DNA of 64,000 nt from Diadema setosum (lineage: Eukaryota > Echinodermata > Echinoidea > Diadematoida > Diadematidae), in NCBI RefSeq assembly GCF_964275005.1, contig NC_092695.1, positions 11,671,697 through 11,735,696 of the forward strand, read 5' to 3'. The notes beneath the pieces are model-generated. The model had not been told where the DNA came from and searched no databases. It saw only the letters and a list, made by a program, of their open reading frames with translations. Positions within the stretch are counted from its first letter, which is position 1, and the number at the start of each line of letters is the position of its first letter. The position numbers and the translations under genes are program-made. Below, piece after piece: positions 1-9,800 of this stretch.

Positions 1-203
1 TACCTTTCCCAGATGTAAATGCACTGTAGAATGTTTTTGTCATGGAAAGATGGTGACATAATGAGATGTGATAATTGTCATTTGTTTAAAAAAAATAATA
101 ATAATTCCACTGTTGGGTATGTATGTGTCATACATTCAACATAAATAAAAATGTAAATAACATTGATTTGTTTGATTTTTTTTTTTTTGTTCTGGCCTTG
201 TAG

Positions 204-268
204 GAGCTACATTTATCAGTTGATCAAGGCCATTCACTGGTGCCACAGGAATGATGTCATACACAGAG
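204..268 (+). CDS. CDKL5: CDKL5 exon (first visible): start of catalytic loop
   Basis: The acceptor is a T-rich tract ending TTGTAG and the donor is AGAG|GTAATG. The exon encodes [21 protein letters not shown]; the catalytic Asp codon is split into the next exon (phase 1). Confidence 0.92.
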
Positions 269-1531
269 GTAATGTCAGAAATAGGAAATACTTTCAGCTT
301 GATTGCTCTTCACTGCCTGCAGAGAAGGCAGAACATTAATGTTTTATGTTTGACATAAGCTACATAGTGTATAGAAAGCAAAATTTGCTGGATCGTTTAA
401 GATAAGATGTTAATGTTCATAAGATGTTAAATGCAATGCAAGAATCAGTTTCTCTTGTGTATATTTAGTAAACATTCAACAGTTCAGTTTGAGTAGGAAG
501 AAAGTGAAGTGATACTTCGTGACTGAAGTGCAATGTCATGATTTAATTGCACCAATACACTGTCTGTGTCATGATTAATGAACAAATTTGAGAAGCAGAT
601 TTAACAAAATTTGTAAATTGGTATACAGAATTTGGCTAGAACTTCCACACAGCAGAATGTGGGCAGAATGTTTGCCAGACTCTTGTGCATGGATATACTC
701 CCTTGTTCTCTCCCTCTGTCTCCTTGTCTCTTTCTCTATCTCTGACTCTCTCTCCCTCTCTTTCCCCAACAGACATCAAACCTGAGAACCTCCTGATCAG
801 TTCTAATGACACCCTCAAGCTGTGTGATTTTGGTAAGTGATAGACCGTTTCCATGTTTGTTACATGAAGTATAGGCAAACACGTGAGCTCAGCTCTCTCC
901 TGGTATTGTGTGTGGAGGTATTAATGTGATGTGATAGTGTCTCACTACCATATCAGTATCATGCTTCTTACAGTGGAAAAGTCTTGACACCACAAGGGCT
1001 GGATTTATTACTTGCCATAATTGTGTACAGCTCAATCTAATTCCACTGGATTTGCCAAATTAATGTGAGTCTGAGTTTGGCATCTTCAAGGATGAGATGC
1101 AAAACTAAAGGAAAAAACCAACGTGTCGACAGCACAAGAACATGAGCAGCAAAATAGTGCCATTGATTCAGTTTGATATTTTGTGAGATGTGCTAAAATC
1201 TTGACAGTGGCAGCTGAAAATCCCCAGTGTGCTGATGATGAAAATGATGATTGTGGTGATGATGATTATAAAGTAATAATGTTGATTTTATTTATCAAAA
1301 TGATGTTAATGATAATGATCATTATCATCTACATCATCATCTTCATACTACTACTACTGCTACTACTACTACTACTACTACTACGTACTACTACTACTAC
1401 TACTACTACGATTATTACTAACAATGAAAATATTGATTGTGGTGATGATGATTATAAAGTAATAATGTTAGTTTTGTTTATCAAAATGATGTTAATGATA
1501 ATGATCATTATCATCTACATCACCATCTTCA

Positions 1532-1582
<51 letters not shown>

Positions 1583-1583
1583 G

Positions 1584-1633
<50 letters not shown>

Positions 1634-1761
1634 TTACTAACAATGAAAATGATGATTGTGGTGATGATGATTATAAAGTAATAATGTTGATTTTATTTAT
1701 CAAAATGATGTTAATGATAATGATCATTATCATCTACATCACCATCTTCATACTACTACTG

Positions 1762-1798
<37 letters not shown>

Positions 1799-1799
1799 G

Positions 1800-1858
<59 letters not shown>

Positions 1859-1975
1859 TTACTAACAATGAAAATGATGATTGTGGTGATGATGATTATA
1901 AAGTAATAATGTTAATTTTGTTTATCAAAATGATGTTAATGATAATGATCATTATCATCTACATCACCATCTTCA

Positions 1976-2010
<35 letters not shown>

Positions 2011-2146
2011 TGTACTACTACTACTACTACTACTAACAATGAAAATGATGATTGTGGTGATGATGATTATAAAGTAATAATGTTGATTTTATTTATCAAA
2101 ATGATGTTAATGATAATGATCATTATCATCTACATCATCATCTTCA

Positions 2147-2193
<47 letters not shown>

Positions 2194-2195
2194 TG

Positions 2196-2227
<32 letters not shown>

Positions 2228-2338
2228 ACAATGAAAATGATGATTGTGGTGATGATGATTCTAAAGTAATAATGTTGATTTTATTTATCAAAATGATGTT
2301 AATGATAATGATCATTATCATCTACATCATCATCTTCA

Positions 2339-2374
<36 letters not shown>

Positions 2375-2417
2375 GTACTACTACTACTACTACTACTACT
2401 CTACATCATCATCTTCA

Positions 2418-2453
<36 letters not shown>

Positions 2454-2454
2454 G

Positions 2455-2495
<41 letters not shown>

Positions 2496-2676
2496 TTACT
2501 AACAATGAAAATGATGATTGTGGTGATGATGATTATAAAGTAATAATGTTAATTTTGTTTATCAAAATTATGTTAATGATAATGATCATTATCATCTACA
2601 TCATCATCTTCATACTACTACTACTACTACTACTGCTGCTACTACTATTACTACTACCACTACTACTACTACTACG

Positions 2677-2729
<53 letters not shown>

Positions 2730-2884
2730 TTACTAACAATGAAAATGATGATTGTGGTGATGATGATTATAAAGTAATAATGTTGATTTTATCTATCAAA
2801 ATGATGTTAATGATAATGATCATTATCATCTACATCATCATCTTCATACTACTACTACTACTACTGCTACTACTGCTACTACTG

Positions 2885-2927
<43 letters not shown>

Positions 2928-3080
2928 GTACTACTACTACTACTACTACTACTACTACGACTATTACTAACAATGAAAAGGATGATTGTGGTGATGATGA
3001 TTATAAAGTAATAATGTTAATTTTGTTTATCAAAATGATGCTAATGATAATGATCATTATCATCTACATCGTCATCTTCA

Positions 3081-3119
<39 letters not shown>

Positions 3120-3123
3120 TACG

Positions 3124-3176
<53 letters not shown>

Positions 3177-3293
3177 TTACTAACAATGAAAATGATGATT
3201 GTGGTGATGATGATTATAAAGTAATAATGTTAATTTTGTTTATCAAAATGATGTTAATGATAATGATCATTATCATCTACATCACCATCTTCA

Positions 3294-3331
<38 letters not shown>

Positions 3332-6300
3332 TGTACTACTACTACTACTACTACTACTAACAATGAAAATGATGATTGTGGTGATGATGATTATAAAGTA
3401 ATAATGTTGATTTTATTTATCAAAATTATGTTAATGATAATGATCATTATCATCTACATCATCATCTTCACACTACTACTACTACTACTACTTCTACTAT
3501 TACTAACAATGATAATGATAATACAGATAATAACAGTAATGACATAATAATATGTTATCAAAAAATCTCTACTTGAAATCGTGTATGTGGGAGCGATCTG
3601 ATGCAATAAATGAATCATCATGATACATGAATTGAACTCTGTCTTCACTTAGCTTCTCTGCGATCACATGACCATTTGTAAACGTCCAGATGATTTTTGT
3701 TTTACGGTAGTTATGCACCAGCCCTTAAAACAAATACAGTGTATTATCTGATAAAGTGATAAGTGATAAACCATAAGGGGTAAAATACACATTACAGGGA
3801 AGTTGATAGTAGAAAATCAATATGTGCTTTCATTTATCGGCATTTTGATCAAGAATGAACTTGAAAAGTACCACCATGGCATTGTGGCATGTAAAAATTC
3901 AGAGAATTTGTAATTTCATACACTGTTTTACTACAAAATCTGGACATTGAGAAACATGCTTCTCAGCTGTCGTTTTACCCCTACTTTCTTTTTAAGATGG
4001 TTGCTGTATTCATCATTGGAAAAAACAAAATAAAACAAAACAGATGGCTGAATTGCTTGCCATGCCATTCATACTAGTGAAGCCGCTGATTCTATGCATC
4101 GTGTTCACTGCTCATTCATACTATTACTTACATTTTCAGGATTTGCAAGAAATCTCGATGGAAACAGTTCAGCCAATTACACAGACTATGTTGCAACAAG
4201 GTGGTACAGATCCCCAGAGCTTCTATTGGGGTAAGTTAGAAGAGTTGTCAGTAGGCTAGAAGATAACCCTTTAGATATATGCTACAAACAATATCTATCT
4301 GATTTATTAAGATTTTTTTTTTTTCAAATGTCGCACAAGAGCATCCAATCTTTAGATCACTCAACCTGCACTCAAAATATTCTCTTTCTTTTCTCTCCTT
4401 CGTTTTTGAGTAGTCATGTACTTCAATAGACAGGTATTTGTAATTTTCTGTGAACATTTCATAAATTTGTGTAATAACTTGGCTTTTCCTTGTTTCCTTT
4501 TTTTTGGGGGGGGGGGGGCAGAGAGGAGGATGAAATATCACATTTTTGTTTCCAATAGAAATTCAGTTTCCAGGCAGAATAATTTTACATTGAAAGGTCA
4601 TCTTGTTCTGAGTTTTTCATAGGATGTGCAATCATTTTCTTTCCATCTAGTAAGCCTTACACTTCTAACACACTCTAGTCCAATATAATACAGTATATTT
4701 CAACAGTCTATTTTAAGACCAGTTGTAAATGTTTTCTTTAGATGAATAAAGTTTTTATGTTGCAATAAGGAATCTGCATACATGTAGCAATATACCTATA
4801 TTTTCATTATTATTTTTACAAACAATTGTCCTTGACTCATGTTAGTAATACAATTTTTGTACTTGAAAGGGGGTCTAAAATAAGGGGAGAGGGAATGAAG
4901 TTTGCAAAGAAAGAATGTGTGTTGAAAAATTTTGCTCATAGTTCCATGTAATATTTAACATTCTTGCTGTTCTAGGTGCGCATATGGCAAGGCGGTGGAT
5001 GTGTGGGCCATAGGCTGCATTCTTGGGGAGCTCAGTGATGGTAATGCCGTCTTTCCTGGAGAAAGCGAGATTGATCAGCTGTTCATGATCCAGAAGGTGC
5101 TAGGTCCTCTACCCCATTACCAAATGGCCGTCTTTGACAGCAGTCCCCGTTTTTCAGGGCTCAAGGTACATTTCTAGAAATCTTGTGTATGTTTTTTCTA
5201 TATATTTCTATATTTTTGTGGCATAGATAATTGCTTTTAGTTGTAAGTCAAAAAAAGCGAAAAGCCCAAATGGTTTGCACTCAGTGGCTACAAATGTCTT
5301 AATCCAAGTATTTTTTCTTGATCTTTTCAGAGCTGAGTTTTCTTCCCATTCAAAAGTACTATTTGTAGAAGGCAAATATTTTAATTTCTTTTTACTCTGA
5401 TTTTTGCCCATTCAAGATCATATGAACTGTCATCAAGGGTTATTTTGATGCCTTTTTGTTGTAAAGTTCAATTATATAATTATCCATGCATATATTTTGT
5501 ATCACACATTATGACTTACTTCCTAATTTGTTTGACAATATGAATTGACAAATGTATACTTTGTAGTACCGGTATGTATTACCTTTTTGTTTGATGAAAA
5601 TAAGTATGATTGAATGGAATTGAATGGAATTGAATTGGAAGGACAGGTTATTTTAGGGTTCAGTTTGGATTGGTATTGCCATCAAGCTTCAAATGATTCT
5701 TTAAAAATCAGTCAATGACCGTAATACGTCCATATGTTCACAAGTGAATGGATCTGTTCTGTGTCTCCCCCAGTTTCCTTCCATTTCTGTGCTGGAGCCT
5801 CTAGAAAAAAAATATGCAGGAATCATCAACGGTGTTATGCTGGACTTTTTGTCTGTGAGTTCTGAGTACTTCTTTGAAAAAAAAAGAAAGAAAAAAATTG
5901 GATCAAGTATCAAAGTCAAGGATAAAGAATATCTATTAGTGTGTGGAATGATTTCAAAGACTTGTTGACCAAAATGAAACATCTTTGATAGTAGCATCAA
6001 TGGTGACAATTAAGAGTTCGATCCTACCATGTGTAGGGCCAGAAAAGGGTCAAAGTTCATGAGAGAGTATCTTATTAAACTTGTAATTACAGCCTGTCAG
6101 GTCGATCTAAATCAGTGTCTTTAGAAATGTCAAACAGATCAAAACTACTAAATATAAATGAAGAAGGGCAGAAAGAAGCATATGTTTTGATGTCCGTATG
6201 TCCGTTTTCAGTGCATAGAGAAGCATTTGCATATTATGCACTTTATAAATGTATAATAGTATTATTGTTATTATCATGTATGTAATATGTATGTTTTGAA

Positions 6301-6779
6301 GGTTTCAGTATTCAATCATTTACATGTATGTTGTGATTTGGAGTGGACAGTCAAGTGAGGGATATCACCATATACATGTGTATCGTGTAATCTACAGCAC
6401 ACACTGAGATTGGACCCAGCTGAACGCTTCACTATCGACCAGTGCCTGGACCACAGGGCATTTCACACTGAAAGGTTACTGCGGAATGAGATCAGACCCA
6501 AGTCTGCCTTCACAACAAGAAAGTATGAAGAGGACAGTGATGAGCAACAGGATGTCCCAGCAAGGTTCAGATCTACATTGTACTTTCACTCTAGATTTCA
6601 GTTCTGTTATGTAATATTAAATTGCTGTACGAGGAAGTGGTCCTTTGTGCATCTCAAACAGAAAATTGTATTCCGTATCAGGGGCAATTACTAACTTATG
6701 TGCTCTCTTGGATACCAGATGTGTTTCTTTATGGTTGATCAGTGCTCTTTCTCTCTCTCTCCTTCTCACTCTCTTCTTC

Positions 6780-6836
<57 letters not shown>

Positions 6837-9800
6837 GTATATCTCTCACTCTTTTTCTTTCCCTGTTCACATGTGTACTTATAAGCCGATCAGTCTCCTT
6901 CTATACCATTAGATTAGGGGCCTGTTTCATAAAACTTGTCATCAGTGACAACTGCCACATTTCTATCACAAATTTGCTCTCAGCCAATCAGATGCAAGGA
7001 TTTCAGTAGCTTGTCACATCTATGACAACTTGTCACTGATGACAAGTTTTATGAAACGGGCCCCTGTTCATACCTTTTCCTTGAAATGCTTTGAGTAGGG
7101 AAGCATTTGACAGAATTCAATCTGAGTTAGATTCACACATTAGATTTTGCAGCTGAAAACATCTGACAGAGATTTAAATGATAAACATAGAATTCTGAAG
7201 TTCCACATTTTATGAGATGGTTCTAAACCCTTTTGCATATGTCAACTTGAATTGTTACTCTACAAGTAAAGCTAATTTTAATCTTACAGGGCTGGAAAGA
7301 GGAAGTCAAAGATTGTGTTTGTTGAGAGTCAGGACTCTCACCCATCCAAAGAAAGTGTGAACACAAGATACCAGCAACACTTACAGTCCAAGGTGCACAT
7401 CTCAGACACACGCTCAGAGGCAGATATTGACGTCAGTCACAGCCAGACGGATGTGACAGTGCCGCCGCTGAAGTTCCTGAAGGCCAAGTCGAAGAAGGCA
7501 TCCAAGCAGAATCCAGGAGACTCAAACTACCACAGTTCACAGGGGCAGGTCCCTCTCCAATCCGCGGGTAAGAATATTGCCGGATTTCTGAAGAGCTACA
7601 CGCTCGGGGAGCGCAGGGAGCATATAATCGACACATCAGGATCTTCCAGGCAGACTAAGTACTCTCTCCTCAGCAAAGGAGGCATGCAGGTGATTGCTGA
7701 TCAAAACTCTTCTAGTGATCAAACCGCCGCCCAAGCCGCATTGCAGCGAAAAGAGCAACAGAAGAAACTACCTCACGAACATATCGGTAATGCCCGCACA
7801 ATGGATGATCCCGCACCCATGCATAATGCAAACACTGCAAAGAGTTCTAAGAACGAGAGCAGCGAAAAGAAAAGCAATGCGGAGGACACAGAAGAGGGTC
7901 AGAGTAAAGTGTTGTCTCATTGGAGCATGGATGGTGGGAGTGAGGGGAACCGTCAGAACACTCACTTAACTGGGGAGAGTCACACTGTGCCAGACCACAT
8001 GGGGAGCAATCCCTTTGGGAAATACCTCAAGAGTGCCTACAAGAAGCATGGTGTGGATGGCGAGAAGAGTAGGAAAGAACCTCCAAATGTCACGGCAGAT
8101 CAGGGTGTTGACAAACGCAAATCTAGTAGAACAATGAATGCTGAACATAGAACATTACAGGAAGATAATGTCAATGTAGTAGAACATAGTGCCACCAAAC
8201 TTGATACAAGACCTGGTGGCAATGAAAAGTCTAAGGCTCTGGCCATACAGCGGGTAGAAATGTGGCAGATGAATGATAACGACAGAGCAGTGGATGTCAG
8301 GGACAGTATGATAGACTCCAGTGCAGGAAGGACGATTCCAAACCTTGACACTGGAAAGCATCCGCTCTCCATCACAGCTGAGACGCCACGGTCACTGCTT
8401 CCCGACCAGATGAGAGCCTTGGAAGTGAGTGGGTATCAGACTGGCAAGGACACTAAGCGGACAACATTTGATGAGCCATGGGACCGAGGAGACGAAAGAC
8501 AAGCCATGGACATGGAAGGCAGGGTAAGTTTTACACACACTGTGTAAATTTGTTACAAATATTTCATGTGGAAGTTTTCCTTGAAGCAGTATCTGTGCCA
8601 CAGACATTAATCAGTGTTGAACCTCATTCCATAAATTCATCAGGTGACACTCGTATTACATTCTATTTTTGACAGTGCTAAGACTAACATGTAACTGGAA
8701 TTTGTTGCTAGTTGTGACCATGCAGCACAAGACTTATGGAAAGGAGCACTGGTCAATATTTCTGGTTGGCTTGAAGACATACATGTTTTGGGATGACAAG
8801 GTCAATTTCTGTGGAAACAGCAATCTTCTCCCATCAAAATGTAAAGCTTGGTAGAAGATTGAGGGGAAACTGTGCACAGTTACCAAGTAAAACTTACTCT
8901 GAACACAACGTAAAATTTCATCAGCACAGCCATGAAAATTTGATCAAAATTAGATCTGAATGCAAGAAGTTATGAAATTGTGCAGTTTTGCTAATTTTTG
9001 TGAAACATTTATCCGACTGTTGATATGCAAATGAGTGAGCTAATGATGTTATCACCTCACAGGTTTCCATTGAATATGTACAAAAAGAATGATGAAAATT
9101 CAATTTTTTTTGCTGTGAAAGTGGAAAGAACATTATGATTCCAGGCCGAATAATTTCAAAATGATGATCTGTCAGATATATTAGGATTTTGGACTAGGGT
9201 AAAGTTGTGTCTAAGCAATTAAACAAAAACTGAATCAATGACATTGGAATATTTGATATGGTTTGAGACTGTATTGAATTATCACCTGCCCTTCTTGTTC
9301 AATTGCAATCCCACAGCAGCATGAATCAGAAGAAGCCAATGTGAACATAGATTCTTCCTACATGGGCCACAACTTAACCAGCTCGGCACTGATGCCGAGA
9401 GACAAGGGTCGCCATGGTAACAGTGTGGGCCAGGCAGCCCCTCCCCCTGCATCTCAGGAGCGAAGAGGGAAAATACAGCTGCCTCAGCAGATTCAAACAA
9501 TAGGTAATCATCTCAAGCTGAATTACATGAATACATACAATGATCAAGGTCAAAATATGCAATGATAAATAGTTGATGAGTACATTAATTTTCTTTTAGA
9601 TGCATGCCATATCACTGTCTCTTCAAGTAATGGACAAATTTCTATGCAGTGACCCCCATGTTTTGTTATTCTGTTGTTTTTTCGTCAAGTTTTGTCATGG
9701 TGTCTAACATTTGGCAGTCCAAGACAATCAAAACAATTCTTCACAATACATCACTCACTCCTTGTCACAGGAAGCAGCTTTTATAACCTTTGAAATGTTA

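Noticed and set aside
1183..3547. Two long open frames (439 and 333 codons) of Leu/Thr/Ile/Asp repeats
   Set aside because: They are the satellite read in one frame. They stay open because length changes are in triplets, and they lie inside a CDKL5 intron with no conserved domain.
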